From Prochlorococcus sp. AG-347-G22 (GTDB lineage: Bacteria; Cyanobacteriota; Cyanobacteriia; PCC-6307; Cyanobiaceae), in the NCBI GenBank assembly GCA_003281635.1, contig QCBK01000008.1, positions 1-62,570 on the forward strand: a DNA stretch of 62,570 nucleotides, written 5' to 3'. Below are positions 46,354 through 57,000 of the stretch, in pieces. The position numbers and the translations under genes were made by a program. The stretch's first letter is position 1. Each line of letters begins with the position of its first letter. The notes beneath the pieces are model-generated. The model was given only the letters and a program-made list of their open reading frames with translations. It searched no databases and had not been told where the DNA came from.

Positions 46354-46382
46354 TAGACTTATAATAAGTCTTATATAAGAAT
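46354..46382. repeat. AGACTTA palindromic repeat, copy A
   Basis: The 17-base core AGACTTATAATAAGTCT has perfect 7-base arms around TAA; a second short palindrome, TCTTATATAAGA, overlaps its right side. The whole 29-base unit is 27/29 identical to copy B at 46531-46559. Confidence 0.6.
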
Positions 46383-46530
46383 AATTAGAAAAAACATAAT
46401 TTATTTTTAAAAGTAAATATTATTCTAATTTCCATTTATACATAATGACTTTTGTCATAATTTTGAATGATAATGATTCGAGAAGATAAGGAAATTCTTC
46501 TTCCCAGTTATCTTATATGAGTCTGTAAAA

Positions 46531-46559
46531 TAGACTTATATTAAGTCTTATTTAAGAAT
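46531..46559. repeat. AGACTTA palindromic repeat, copy B
   Basis: Core AGACTTATATTAAGTCT, same arms as copy A with two A/T changes in 29 bases. It ends 7 bases before the stop codon of the RHH/J-domain gene and could be part of that gene's 3' end, but lacks a G/C core for a strong terminator. Confidence 0.6.
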
Positions 46560-46566
46560 TAGTATA

Positions 46567-47577
46567 CTATTTTCTATATAGATTTTTAAGCAATTGATAC
46601 GCTTCGTTTAATTTCCTCATTTGATCTGTTGATCCTCCAGCATCTGGATGCGTCTCTAAGGCTATTGATTTATAGGCCTCCCTTATTTTACGGAACGTAT
46701 GAGCTGATCCTGCGGATGTTGACAAATTCAATAATTTTAGTGCTCCATGCACTGTCATTGTTGAGTCCAAAGTTTCAAATGAATTTGATCTATTATTTCG
46801 CTTAAATCTACTTACAAACCTTCTCATAAGTGTTGGTATTCTATTAATCAGGTCTGATGTAGCAAAAGGGTCTTCTAAAACGCCAATCATTAATAAAACA
46901 ATTTCAAGGGATGGATTTTTTTTTATCCAAAATGGGCATAATTCTGACATTAATTTATTGGCTGCACTCCACGTAAAGGGTAGATTTTCAGTTCCATCAA
47001 GATTTGGCCATATATCCCTTTCAAACCAATCCATCGAAGCTTCTACTACATGATTATTAGGAACTGATCCATATAAGGTTTTCCAATGACTAATTAACTC
47101 AATTCGACATTTTATTATTTCAGTTTCTTTAATTGTATTAATTTGAATATCATTAATATTCTCCCTTAATTTTTCACTATTAATACTTCTTCTTAGATTC
47201 TTTACTTTTTTTTCAACAAAATTGGGAAGGCTTATGTTTAAGTTGGCTTTTTCTTTATATTGATTTTTATTTGTAAATCTTTTATTCAGAGATATCTCAT
47301 TAACTTCTTTTTTTACGTCTGATTTAATTAATACCAATGCAGTATCTTCATCAATATTTAAATTTTCTTTATTATTATTTTCGTTGAAGTCTATTTCTTG
47401 CTGTTGGTTCTTAGGTAGTAAATCATCTTCTTGAAGAAGTTCTTTAAGTATCTTTTCTATTACAGGTCCTCTTGCTTTAAATCCCCACTCTTTTCGTAAT
47501 TGATCAAACCTGGAAATTAGTTCCTCAGGTAAATCAATTGAAATTCTTTTTGTATTTGAATTTTCAGGAATATTCAA
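46567..47577 (-). CDS. RHH plus J-domain fusion protein
   Basis: 336 residues with an unusual combination. Residues 8-48 look like a ribbon-helix-helix DNA-binding domain (TKRISIDLPEELISRFDQLR then a second helix). Residues ~50-150 are a polar, lysine/asparagine-rich linker. A middle helical region (~155-265) contains tryptophans (HWKTLYGSVPNNHVVEASMD). Residues ~276-336 form a J-domain with intact HPD (310-312) in ALETHPDAGGSTDQMRKLNE. J-domains stimulate Hsp70, so this protein could recruit DnaK to a DNA site or partner. The HPD argues for activity. It lies alone between two repeat-bearing gaps. Confidence 0.78.
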   Translation of the reverse strand: MNIPENSNTKRISIDLPEELISRFDQLRKEWGFKARGPVIEKILKELLQEDDLLPKNQQQEIDFNENNNKENLNIDEDTALVLIKSDVKKEVNEISLNKRFTNKNQYKEKANLNISLPNFVEKKVKNLRRSINSEKLRENINDIQINTIKETEIIKCRIELISHWKTLYGSVPNNHVVEASMDWFERDIWPNLDGTENLPFTWSAANKLMSELCPFWIKKNPSLEIVLLMIGVLEDPFATSDLINRIPTLMRRFVSRFKRNNRSNSFETLDSTMTVHGALKLLNLSTSAGSAHTFRKIREAYKSIALETHPDAGGSTDQMRKLNEAYQLLKNLYRK

Positions 47578-47721
47578 TAATATTTTCTTTAATAGTATGG
47601 AATTTACTTAATTTTATTCAAAAATAATTGAAAGTCCATACGGAATATTGTTTTTAAATTAAAACCAATTTATTTTTATGTCACAAGTCAATTAAGCATC
47701 TATTTATAATAAAAAACAAAA

Positions 47722-47901
47722 ATGTTTAATTGTTATTTCAAGTCATCTAAAGAAAAAAAGAGTTTTTATCAACATAAGAAATTAGAAATGCTCAATTACA
47801 TTAAGGATTCACTTGAACGTAAAATTGCCTCAGTTACAGCATCTATAGAAGTTCTAGAAAGCCAAATAGGTAGGGATAAGGAAGCTGAAGTAACTAACTA
47901 G
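47722..47901 (+). CDS. small coiled-coil protein, unknown
   Basis: 59 residues from ATG 47722, or 37 from the internal Met23 (MLNYIKDSLERKIASVTASI). The C-terminal part is a regular amphipathic helix (IEVLESQIGRDKEAEV) typical of coiled coils. The sequence from Met23 resembles small conserved picocyanobacterial proteins, so the later start may be the real one. Its stop is 3 bases from the convergent Ap4A phosphorylase stop. Confidence 0.6.
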   Translation: MFNCYFKSSKEKKSFYQHKKLEMLNYIKDSLERKIASVTASIEVLESQIGRDKEAEVTN

Positions 47902-47904
47902 TAT

Positions 47905-48735
47905 TCAAACAAAACATTCTAGAAGTTTTTCAGGGCCAAATTTCTTTAAATAATTAATATTTGAATTTTCAGTTACTAATAGATATCCTGCAAATCCTAA
48001 ACCGTTAATACTGAAACCATGAATATGATCATTTTTTCTTTTTATAATAGCGATCCATTTATTAGTTATTAAAATATTGTAAGGATATATTGGTTTCTTA
48101 TCACTAATAGGGTCCCCAAGTCCTAATTTCTTGCATAATTCCAAGTAAAATTCAAAAAGACATGATGGATTTTCCAAAAAATTAAATTTTGATACAACAA
48201 TATTTTTTTTAAGCTTACTATCTAGATCATGATATGAGTTCATCTCTAAAAACCAATTTTCTCTAGGGCATGATATCTGACCTTTAGATCTACGCAGAAG
48301 TTGAAAATGCCTGTGAGGTTGACTTGCTCCCGCAATTGGAGAACTATTGAAAAACCATAATCCACTAGTATCTTTATTAACTTGTTGGATCGCTGTCCAA
48401 TCTTTAAAATCTAACCATCCATTTTGAGGTTTCCATTCATTTGTAATAAGTAAAATATGACCTTTTTGTACAGGGTACTTATTTAATATTAGTTGATGAT
48501 TATCACCAATTTTATCAATTTCTAGTATCTTTTCCCAAGGACAAAATGGATTTTGCTTAGGACCATAAATTTTTTTTTTATTAAATTTTGAAGTATCGAG
48601 TTTCCTAATTATGAAGTCGTCTTTTTCATATAAATCTCTTGTAATAATATCAGTTTTGAGAGGATATAAAGATTTATCATCAATTGATAATCGAGTTTGT
48701 TCTAGCGCTTTTTTCCAATATATTTCTAAACTCAT
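47905..48735 (-). CDS. ATP adenylyltransferase (Ap4A phosphorylase)
   Basis: 276 residues. The enzyme splits diadenosine tetraphosphate with phosphate to ATP and ADP, removing an alarmone-like by-product of tRNA synthetases. The HIT-like active site is in SSPIAGASQPHRHFQLLRRS, with FNSSPIAGASQPH preceding the catalytic His; upstream NPFCPWEK and KGHILLIT complete the fold. The length fits the APA2-type family in cyanobacteria. ATG start. Confidence 0.88.
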   Translation of the reverse strand: MSLEIYWKKALEQTRLSIDDKSLYPLKTDIITRDLYEKDDFIIRKLDTSKFNKKKIYGPKQNPFCPWEKILEIDKIGDNHQLILNKYPVQKGHILLITNEWKPQNGWLDFKDWTAIQQVNKDTSGLWFFNSSPIAGASQPHRHFQLLRRSKGQISCPRENWFLEMNSYHDLDSKLKKNIVVSKFNFLENPSCLFEFYLELCKKLGLGDPISDKKPIYPYNILITNKWIAIIKRKNDHIHGFSINGLGFAGYLLVTENSNINYLKKFGPEKLLECFV

Positions 48736-48783
48736 TTAAAAAAAATTATCATTATCATTTTAAAAAAAAAAATGAACTTGTAA

Positions 48784-49167
48784 TTACTTTTTATTAAATT
48801 GATATTCTTTCAATTTTTCCAGAGGTACTGATTCTAAGACTACAATATTCGTTGATTCTAATATGACTTTTGGTGCAAGACCGTCTAATAATGCTTGCTT
48901 CCACCTATCAAGACAAATACACCAATGATCACCATCCTTTAGTCCTGGGAAGGAATAAATAGGCATGGGAGTTATTAAATCATTACCTTGTGATTTACTA
49001 TATTTCAGGAAATTATCATCCATTACACAGCATATGGAATGATTCCCTCCATCATTTTTGTCATAGTTGCAAAATCCATCCCTGAACCACCCTGTCATAG
49101 GTGCGCAACTACAAATCTCAATTTCTTTTCCAAGGACATTTAACTGATTTTGATTATTTATGGTCAT
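48784..49167 (-). CDS. DUF2237 protein
   Basis: 127 residues with the DUF2237 pattern: LGKEIEICSCAPMTGWFRDG, then GNHSICCVMDDNFLKYSKSQ GND (split) and PGLKDGDHWCICLDRWKQAL ending LESTNIVVLE. Several conserved cysteines could bind metal. The function is unknown. It is followed by the Ap4A phosphorylase on the same strand. Confidence 0.88.
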   Translation of the reverse strand: MTINNQNQLNVLGKEIEICSCAPMTGWFRDGFCNYDKNDGGNHSICCVMDDNFLKYSKSQGNDLITPMPIYSFPGLKDGDHWCICLDRWKQALLDGLAPKVILESTNIVVLESVPLEKLKEYQFNKK

Positions 49168-49265
49168 AGATTTTTTTATAATAATAAAACACCAACATTT
49201 CTTTAAAAAAGGTTGACGAGTATGGGGGGTAAGGAGGTAATAATTCTAATAAGGTTTTTTTCATT

Positions 49266-49484
49266 ATGGATTGGGACTTTACTGAAAACATTGCATTTAA
49301 AGCTCTTTATGAAGCTTTTAAAGATAGTGATGAAACTTCCGCATTAGAATTTTTATCTAGTGATGGTGCCTCATATTATCTTGAGTTAACACAGGATGCC
49401 GCGGGAGAGGGACTTGATCTGGGTGATAATGAAACGATGGAAGAACTACAGGAAGAAATTATTGAATATTTAGAAAATAACTAA
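49266..49484 (+). CDS. small acidic protein, unknown
   Basis: 72 residues, very acidic (about 19 Asp/Glu, few basic residues): MDWDFTENIAFKALYEAFKD, then ASYYLELTQDAAGEGLDLGD and a Glu-rich helical end. It is soluble and probably folded, given the mix of aromatics. A perfect AAGGAGGT lies at 49231-49238, 28 bases upstream of the ATG, too far for normal spacing. Convergent with metH, 9 bases apart. Confidence 0.65.
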   Translation: MDWDFTENIAFKALYEAFKDSDETSALEFLSSDGASYYLELTQDAAGEGLDLGDNETMEELQEEIIEYLENN

Positions 49485-49493
49485 AAATTTTGC

Positions 49494-52400
49494 TTAAGCG
49501 CTGAAATATTTAGCTTTTGAGTGTAGTGAAATGATGGCTGTAGTACTTTGTTCTGGATGAAGTTGTTCAGATTCATCCATGGTCAAGTTTATTCTTTTTG
49601 CATCCAACAATGATAATTGTATGTTTGAATCAGATACTTTTGGACATGCAGGATAACCAAAGGAATATCTAGCTCCTCTATATTTTTGAGCTAATATTTC
49701 TCTATTTTTGTCTGGTTCTTCAGACCTAAAACCACATTCAATACGAATTAATGCATGGACATACTCAGCTAGGGCTTCTGCTAATTGCACTGTAAGTCCA
49801 TGGAATAACAAATAATCGCTATATTTATCTTCTTTAAATAATTTTTGAGAATATTCACTAGCAATATCGCCCATTGTTACTGCCTGCATGGGAAATATAT
49901 CTATAGGTTTATCATTTTTTAAATCACAATAAAAATCAGCTATGCATAAATTATTCCCAGATTTTTGTCGTGGAAAATTAAATTGGGAAATTTTATTTAA
50001 TGATTTCTCATCAAATAAGAAAATACTATTATCTTTTCTCCCGCATCTGAAATATCCATAAACTGCTTTGGGTGATATAAGTTTTTTCTCTATAATTGTC
50101 TCTAACCATTTATCTAACAATGGTTTAGCATATGTATCTAAATAGTTATTGTATTCATCTAAGCTTTGGTTTTTTCCTTTTTTTATTTGCCATTGCCCGC
50201 TAAATAGAGCTTTTGTATCTAAAAAAAATATTAACTTATTTAAATCTATATCAAAATCGTTCAAGACTTTTGTTCCCAAGAAAGGGGCTTGAATTGGATC
50301 TTCTTCATTTATAAATTTAGATCTTATAAAATTTTCTTTTAAATTTAATTTGGAAGTCTCGTTATGTATGGATATTGATTTTTTAACAGCTTGAGAGTTT
50401 GATTTTGATGAGGCTAAATTAATATTTATACCCTCATTGTTAATGAAACCCTCTGTGTTTGACCAATTACCCTTTTTCTTATTATCCATATATTCATTCA
50501 TAAATTTAAGATCAGTGAACGCATCTTTTCCGTACAATATTTTCCCTTTATATATTTTACTGCAGTCCTCATTTACAAATTTTGGGGTTAAGGCTGCGCC
50601 TCCTAATATTACTGGTACACTAATATTTTCATTGTTAAAAGCTTCTAAATTATCTTTCATAAAAGCAGTTGACTTAACAAGTAATCCGCTCATAGCGATG
50701 CAATCTGCATTGTGCTTTTTTTGTGCATCTATAATAGCTGAAACATCTTGCTTTATTCCTAGATTTATTACGTCATAACCATTATTTGTAAGTATTATAT
50801 CTACTAAATTTTTCCCAATATCATGTACATCGCCTTTGACAGTTGCAATTAAGAGTTTTCCATTTGATATGTTTTCGTCTACAGTTTCCATATATGGTTC
50901 TAAAATTGAAACAGCAAATTTCATTGTTTCAGCGGATTGGAGTACAAATGGCAATTGCATTTGACCTGACCCAAATAAATCTCCTACAACTTTCATCCCA
51001 TCTAGTAAAAAGGTATTAATTATTTCAAGAGGTTTATATTTTTTTAACGCTTTATTTAATTGATCCTCTAATCCTATTTTTTCTCCATCTATAATATGAT
51101 TTTTCAGACTTTCTTCAAGAGTTAGGTATTTATTTTCTGAAGATGCTTTTTTGAAATCTTGAATAGATAAATCTTGAAAAGCCTTTGTTAATTCTACTAA
51201 TGGATCATAAATACAAATATCATCATCAAATTTTCTTTTATCATAAATCAAATCTAAGCAAAGCTTTTTAGTTTCTTCTGAAATTTTTGATAATGGCAAT
51301 ATTTTATTTGGTGCGATGATAGCAGAATCTAATCCTGCTTTAATGCATTCATCTAAAAATATTGAATTTAGACTAATTCTTGATAATGGTGAAAGACCAA
51401 AACTAATGTTTGATATCCCAAGTATGATATGAATATCTGGGAAATTTTCACGAATTTTTAATATAGCATTAATAGTTTCTTTAGCGTTTAATCTATCTTC
51501 TTCTATCCCTGTAGATATTGGCAGAGCTAATGGATCAAAAAATAGCTCATAATCTGATAAACCACATTCTCTTGTTCTATTAATCGCTCTTTTGACAATC
51601 TTATATTTTTTTTCTGAATTCCTTGCCATTCCATCTTCATCAATTGTTCCTACAACAAGACCTGATCCATACCCTAAGGCTAAATTTAGAACTTGATCAA
51701 ACCTTTCATTGCCATCTTCGTAATTGGTCGAATTTATAATACATTTACCACCAGCTGACTTTAATCCACTTTCCATTTTGTCAGCATCTGTTGAGTCAAT
51801 CATTAATGGTAAATTTATATTGGTAACTAGTCTTGAAGTTATTTCTTTCATATCTTTAACTCCGTCTCTGCCTACATAATCGACATTTACATCAAGAACG
51901 TGAGCATTTTCTTTTTGTTGTTGCTTGGCAATTGCAACTAAGCCATCCCAATCGTCGTCATTTAATAACTCCCTTACCTTTTTCGATCCACTTGCATTTA
52001 ATCTTTCTCCTACTATCAAAATTGAATTGTCTTGTTTATATGGCACAGAGTTATATATTGATGAGGCAGATGGAACAAAACCGCTTGAATTTTTCTTAAC
52101 ATTGTTGTAGGTCCTTTCATTATCAGTAATTTCATCGATTATTGAAGACAGGTATTTTATATGTTCAGGTGTTGTCCCACAACATCCACCTATTAATTGA
52201 ACATTAAAGTCATATATAAAATTCATTAACTGCATCTTTAATTCTATTGGCTTTAATCTATAGTGCGCCACACCACCAATATTTTCAGGAAGACCTGCAT
52301 TGGGAATACAGCTTATAGCGAAGGGGGAATTTTCAGACAAATATTTAATATGTTCCTTCATTTGCTCAGGACCAGTTGCACAATTAAGTCCAAGGATATC

Positions 52401-53060
52401 TATATTAAATGGTTCTAATATTGTTAATGCAGAAGCAATATCAGATCCAACAAGCATAGTACCTGTTGTTTCCATTGTTATAGATACCATTAAAGGTATA
52501 TCAATATTTTTACCTTCAAGAATTTCTTTTGATGCTAATAAGGCAGATTTAATTTGTAAAACATCCTGACAAGTTTCAATCAAAAGAAGATCAACTCCTC
52601 CATCTATAAGACCATAAATTTGTTCTTTATATGATTGCTTTAATTCATCAAAATCTATATGTCCTAATGTGGGTAATTTAGTTGTTGGCCCAATTGAACC
52701 TGCTACAAACCTTGGTTTATCAAATGATGAGTATTGGGCAGCAGCTTTTTTTGCTATAAATGCTGCATTTTTATTTATCTCATAAGCCTTATCCGCAATA
52801 TCATATTCATCAAGAACTATTGATGAGGCACCAAATGTATTAGTTTCTATAACATGACAACCTGCTTCTAAAAATGAATTATGAACCTTCTCAACTACCT
52901 CTGGCGATGATAAAACAAGGTTTTCATTACATCCCTCTAATTCTTTTCCTCCAAATTCATCTGCAGTAAGATTTAAGTTCTGAAAAGATGTTCCAGTACC
53001 TCCGTCAAAAATAATTAATGGTTTTTCATCTCTATTAAGATAGGTTCTGAAAGATTCCAT
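49494..53060 (-). CDS. metH: cobalamin-dependent methionine synthase
   Basis: 1188 residues, all four modules present. The homocysteine domain (to ~330) has zinc cysteines in GLNCATGPEQM and IGGCCGTTPEH; the methyl-folate barrel follows (~345-620, IVGERLNASGSKKVRELLND); the cobalamin domain contains DVHDIGKNLVDIIL with the axial His (around residue 745); the C-terminal activation domain has YFRCGRKDNS and ARYSFGYPACPKVSD. It is B12-dependent, and cobN and cobU in this window supply corrin steps. ilvE lies 18 bases upstream, so there is no space for a B12 riboswitch directly before it. Confidence 0.97.
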   Translation of the reverse strand: MESFRTYLNRDEKPLIIFDGGTGTSFQNLNLTADEFGGKELEGCNENLVLSSPEVVEKVHNSFLEAGCHVIETNTFGASSIVLDEYDIADKAYEINKNAAFIAKKAAAQYSSFDKPRFVAGSIGPTTKLPTLGHIDFDELKQSYKEQIYGLIDGGVDLLLIETCQDVLQIKSALLASKEILEGKNIDIPLMVSITMETTGTMLVGSDIASALTILEPFNIDILGLNCATGPEQMKEHIKYLSENSPFAISCIPNAGLPENIGGVAHYRLKPIELKMQLMNFIYDFNVQLIGGCCGTTPEHIKYLSSIIDEITDNERTYNNVKKNSSGFVPSASSIYNSVPYKQDNSILIVGERLNASGSKKVRELLNDDDWDGLVAIAKQQQKENAHVLDVNVDYVGRDGVKDMKEITSRLVTNINLPLMIDSTDADKMESGLKSAGGKCIINSTNYEDGNERFDQVLNLALGYGSGLVVGTIDEDGMARNSEKKYKIVKRAINRTRECGLSDYELFFDPLALPISTGIEEDRLNAKETINAILKIRENFPDIHIILGISNISFGLSPLSRISLNSIFLDECIKAGLDSAIIAPNKILPLSKISEETKKLCLDLIYDKRKFDDDICIYDPLVELTKAFQDLSIQDFKKASSENKYLTLEESLKNHIIDGEKIGLEDQLNKALKKYKPLEIINTFLLDGMKVVGDLFGSGQMQLPFVLQSAETMKFAVSILEPYMETVDENISNGKLLIATVKGDVHDIGKNLVDIILTNNGYDVINLGIKQDVSAIIDAQKKHNADCIAMSGLLVKSTAFMKDNLEAFNNENISVPVILGGAALTPKFVNEDCSKIYKGKILYGKDAFTDLKFMNEYMDNKKKGNWSNTEGFINNEGININLASSKSNSQAVKKSISIHNETSKLNLKENFIRSKFINEEDPIQAPFLGTKVLNDFDIDLNKLIFFLDTKALFSGQWQIKKGKNQSLDEYNNYLDTYAKPLLDKWLETIIEKKLISPKAVYGYFRCGRKDNSIFLFDEKSLNKISQFNFPRQKSGNNLCIADFYCDLKNDKPIDIFPMQAVTMGDIASEYSQKLFKEDKYSDYLLFHGLTVQLAEALAEYVHALIRIECGFRSEEPDKNREILAQKYRGARYSFGYPACPKVSDSNIQLSLLDAKRINLTMDESEQLHPEQSTTAIISLHSKAKYFSA

Positions 53061-53078
53061 TTTTAGATAAAAATTATT

Positions 53079-53993
53079 TTATTTTAGTGAAATTCTTGTT
53101 ACCCAATTATCATAGTCTTGAGAACGACCTTCTGTTATTTCTATAAGCTTACTTTTTAATTTATTCATTATTGGTCTTTCAACATTTAATTCAGTTGATT
53201 CAATTTTTTTGACTGGTGTAATTTTAGCTGCTGTACCAGTTAGAAAAACTTCATCTGCTATTAATAATTCTGTTTTATCAACAGGCCTCTCAATTACATT
53301 TATACCAAATGATTTTGCTAATTCAATTACACTAGCTCTAGTAATCCCCTCAAGGATATCTTGATCAACACCAGGAGTGATTAAGTCTCCATTCCTTACA
53401 ATAAATAAATTCATACCACTAGCTTCGCTTACCTTACCACTTGAATTTAATAGCAGGGCTTCATCAAAACCAGATAAACTAGCTTCTGTTTTGGCTAATG
53501 AACTAGTAATATATGCTCCACTTATTTTTCCTCTTAAGGGAAGAGATCTATCTTCTTGTCTTGTCCAACTACTCATTCTACAAGAAACACCATCTGGGGA
53601 TAGATAATCTCCTAGTTCAATACAATAAATAAAGAAATCTGTTTCAATATTGTGTAACCTTGGCGCTATACCTAAATCGCTTGTATATACAAATGGTCTT
53701 ATATAGATAGGTTTTTCTGGCTTGTTTATTTTTATAACTTCTTCTAAGGCTTTAAAAATATATTCTTCAGAAATTTCAGTTAAGAGTAATTTTGCACTTT
53801 GAGATAATCTTTTTATATGTTTATCAGTTCTAAACAAAAGGAATTCCTCTTTGTTTGTTGGGTTAGGTATCGCTCGCATTCCTCCAAATGCAGCAGTACC
53901 GTAATGTAGTGCATGAGTAGCTATTGATATTTTTGCTTCTTTAAATGGAATACATTTACCTTCGAACCAGGCGTATGGAAGAAATTCATGCAT
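53079..53993 (-). CDS. ilvE: branched-chain amino acid aminotransferase
   Basis: 304 residues, a fold-type IV PLP enzyme for the last step of Leu, Ile and Val synthesis. Family segments: YAWFEGKCIPFKEAKISIAT, HYGTAAFGGMRAIPN, the cofactor region RGKISGAYITSSLAKTEASL, DEALLLNSSGKVSEASGMNL and EVFLTGTAAKITPV. metH follows 18 bases downstream on the same strand. It is divergent from cobN. Confidence 0.96.
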   Translation of the reverse strand: MHEFLPYAWFEGKCIPFKEAKISIATHALHYGTAAFGGMRAIPNPTNKEEFLLFRTDKHIKRLSQSAKLLLTEISEEYIFKALEEVIKINKPEKPIYIRPFVYTSDLGIAPRLHNIETDFFIYCIELGDYLSPDGVSCRMSSWTRQEDRSLPLRGKISGAYITSSLAKTEASLSGFDEALLLNSSGKVSEASGMNLFIVRNGDLITPGVDQDILEGITRASVIELAKSFGINVIERPVDKTELLIADEVFLTGTAAKITPVKKIESTELNVERPIMNKLKSKLIEITEGRSQDYDNWVTRISLK

Positions 53994-54065
53994 ATTTAAT
54001 TTATTTAATTAAGGTAAACTTGTTTTAACCTACTTACGTATTCTAAACCTTATTTATATATAAAA

Positions 54066-57000
54066 ATGCACAGGATATTAAATATAGCAGGAAATGAAAA
54101 GAATAAGGATGATTTAATTGAGCAACCAGCTGCAGATTTTATTTTTATAACAAGTGTCAAGGCTGATTTAAATCTTATATCAAACTTAGTCTTAGAAAAA
54201 GAATTTGCTTCATTAAAAAATAATATAAGAGCTTTAGAAATTTCTAATTTAAATTCCTCCGCTCAAATAGATAATTATTTACTAAAAACAATAAATTATG
54301 CAAAAGTTGTCGTACTTAGAATATTTGGAGATAAAGGTACATGGAACTATGGAATTGAACAACTTGTAAATTGGCAAGCAGTTAATAAAAAAAGGAAGTT
54401 AGTAATCCTATCAGGTACCATTGATCAGGAAATTTCCTTATGTGAAATAAGTAGTATAGATAAAAATATTGCATTAAATATTTCTAGATTACTAAGATCT
54501 GGAGGAGTGGATAATTATAGAAAGTTTCTTAATTGTTTAAATTATTTAGTTTTAGATGAAAAATTTATTCCTGATGATTTTTTGAATATTACTTTTTATG
54601 CAGATCCCTATTTACATGATTGGAAAAATGAAAAAGGCGAAAAGATAGGAATAATATCCTATAAATCACTTTTTTTGGCTAATGAAATTGAAGTAAACGA
54701 TAAACTTAACTTGCAATTAAGAAAATGCGGATTAGCTCCTAAAACATTTTTTATTTCAACACTAAAAGATCATATTATTCAAAAGAAATTAATAGACATT
54801 TTTCAAAAAGAAGATATTAAACTAATAATTACCACAACTTCATTTTCTTCATCTCAAATCAAAAATAATGATTTAATTGAAAATTCAACAAATATTTTTA
54901 CTTCTCTTAAAATTCCAATTTTACAGCTTCTTTCTTCTAATAGATCAAGAAAAAATTGGTTAAATTCATCTATTGGAATGAATTCATCAGATTTATTAAT
55001 GCAAATAATTATTCCTGAATTTGATGGAAGAATTACTACCTGTCCTTCAGCATTTAAAGAAATAATTTCTAAGAAAAATACACTTTATAGTGAAATAACT
55101 AGTTACAAAGCTGATCAAGTAGGTATTCAATGGATTTCAAAATTGGCAACAAATTATGTGAAACTTCAGAAACTTAAAAATTTTGACAAAAGAATTTGTT
55201 TAGTAATAAGTAATTATCCAGTAAAGAACGGAAGAATCGGTAATGGCGTTGGTCTAAATACACCATCCTCAATAATTAATATTCTTAATTGGTTAAAAGA
55301 AGAAGGTTATGACCTTGGAAATTGTAATTATCCTCAAGATTCTTCGGAATTAATGTCAATGCTTATAAAAACTAGAACTAATGATATTGAATCTCAAAAT
55401 AATAAACCACTAGATTACTTACCACTTAGTGAATATTTTAAATATTGGAATAATTTAGAACTTGATCCTAAAAATATTATTGTTAGTCGTTGGGGTAAAC
55501 CATCTGACGCGATCGATCTAGATAATAAAGGGTTCTCAATAAATGGTATTAGATTTGGAAAAATAACATTATTGATTCAACCTCAACGAGGTTATGACGC
55601 TTTCACTGATAGAGATATTCATTCTCCCGATCTTCCACCTCCCCATAGATATTTAGCACAATATTTTTGGATTGAAAAAGTTTTTAATGCAAACGCTATG
55701 TGCCATATTGGTAAACATGGGACTGTTGAATGGTTACCTGGTAAATCTATAGGTCTCAGCAATAAATGTTTTCCAAATATTATTTGTCCAGCAATACCAA
55801 ACATATATCCCTTTATCGTAAATGATCCTGGAGAAGGATCCCAAGCTAAAAGAAGAACTGCTGCAACAATAATTGATCATTTAACCCCTCCTTTGGATAG
55901 GTCAGAATTATATGGGAAATATTCAATATTAGAAAATTATTTAGACGAATATTTTGAAGCAAAATTATTAAATTCTAATCGGATTGAAATACTAGAAAAT
56001 TCCATTTTGGAATTAATTAAAAAAGATTTTAGCGAAATTACATTAAAGAATAAAAATATTCAAATAGAAGAAATTGATTCCTTTCTTTGCAAAATTAAAG
56101 AATCTCAAATTAGGACAGGCTTGCATATTTTTGGCAATAGGCAGAATAATATTAATGAAATAAATTTATTCTTGTGTATTGCTAGAGTACCAAATACGAA
56201 CCGAATTGGTGTTACTCAATATATAGCAAAACATTTAAAACTAGATTTGAATCCTTGGACAAATCAATATGATCAAATGTTAAGTGAAAAGGATAAAAAA
56301 ATATTATTGACTTTTTCCAACAAAAACATTTTAAACTTTAGAATGGCTATTGATTTTTTGGAACAACAAGCAAAGTATTTAATATATTTGTTTTTTTACA
56401 AAAAGAATATCAATATAAAAAATCTAGAAAAATATAAAAATCAGAATATAATAAACTATTTCTTTAATGAAAAAAAACATAATAAGTATTTTTTATTATT
56501 AAAAAAAGAGATTCTAATTCCAATCATTAATTCTTCATATAATGAGAAATTATCATTTATTAATTCATTAAAGGGTCAATATGTAAAAAGTGGTCCATCT
56601 GGAGCTCCTACGAGAGGTAAAACTGAAACTTTACCCACTGGTAAAAATTTCTTTTCAGTTGATTCGAGAGGACTGCCAACTGAATCAGCATGGAGTGTTG
56701 GTTGTCAGTCTGCTTCACAAATACTTGATTTATACAAACAAGATAATGGAGAAGATTTAAAAAATATAGCAATATCTGTATGGGCAACATCCACAATGAG
56801 AAATGGTGGTGAAGACATTTGTCAAATACTATATTTATTAGGAGTAAAGCCTATTTGGGATGGTCCTTCAAGAAGAGTAGTTGATCTAGAAATCATTCCT
56901 TTATCTGTTCTCGAAAGACCAAGGGTTGATGTTACTTTAAGGATTTCGGGAATGTTTAGAGATGCATTTCCACAGTTAATTAAATTAACTTCTAAAGCAA

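Larger units (their letters stand above)
46167..46566. other. gene-free 400-base stretch with palindromic repeats
   Basis: No convincing gene is present. The stretch holds two near-identical 29-base palindromic repeats (46354-46382 and 46531-46559), long T-runs around 46260-46280, and a small inverted repeat ATGAC-TTTT-GTCAT (46444-46457). It is AT-rich throughout. It separates the small exported protein gene from the end of the RHH/J-domain gene. Confidence 0.5.

Noticed and set aside
46444..46457. ATGACTTTTGTCAT, identical to the first codons of metG, as a partial metG copy
   Set aside because: The match stops after 14 bases, and the sequence is itself an inverted repeat, so chance or simple palindrome formation explains it.
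53061..53078. B12 riboswitch before metH
   Set aside because: Only 18 bases separate metH from ilvE, far too short for the fold; nothing similar was seen before cobN (72 bases).
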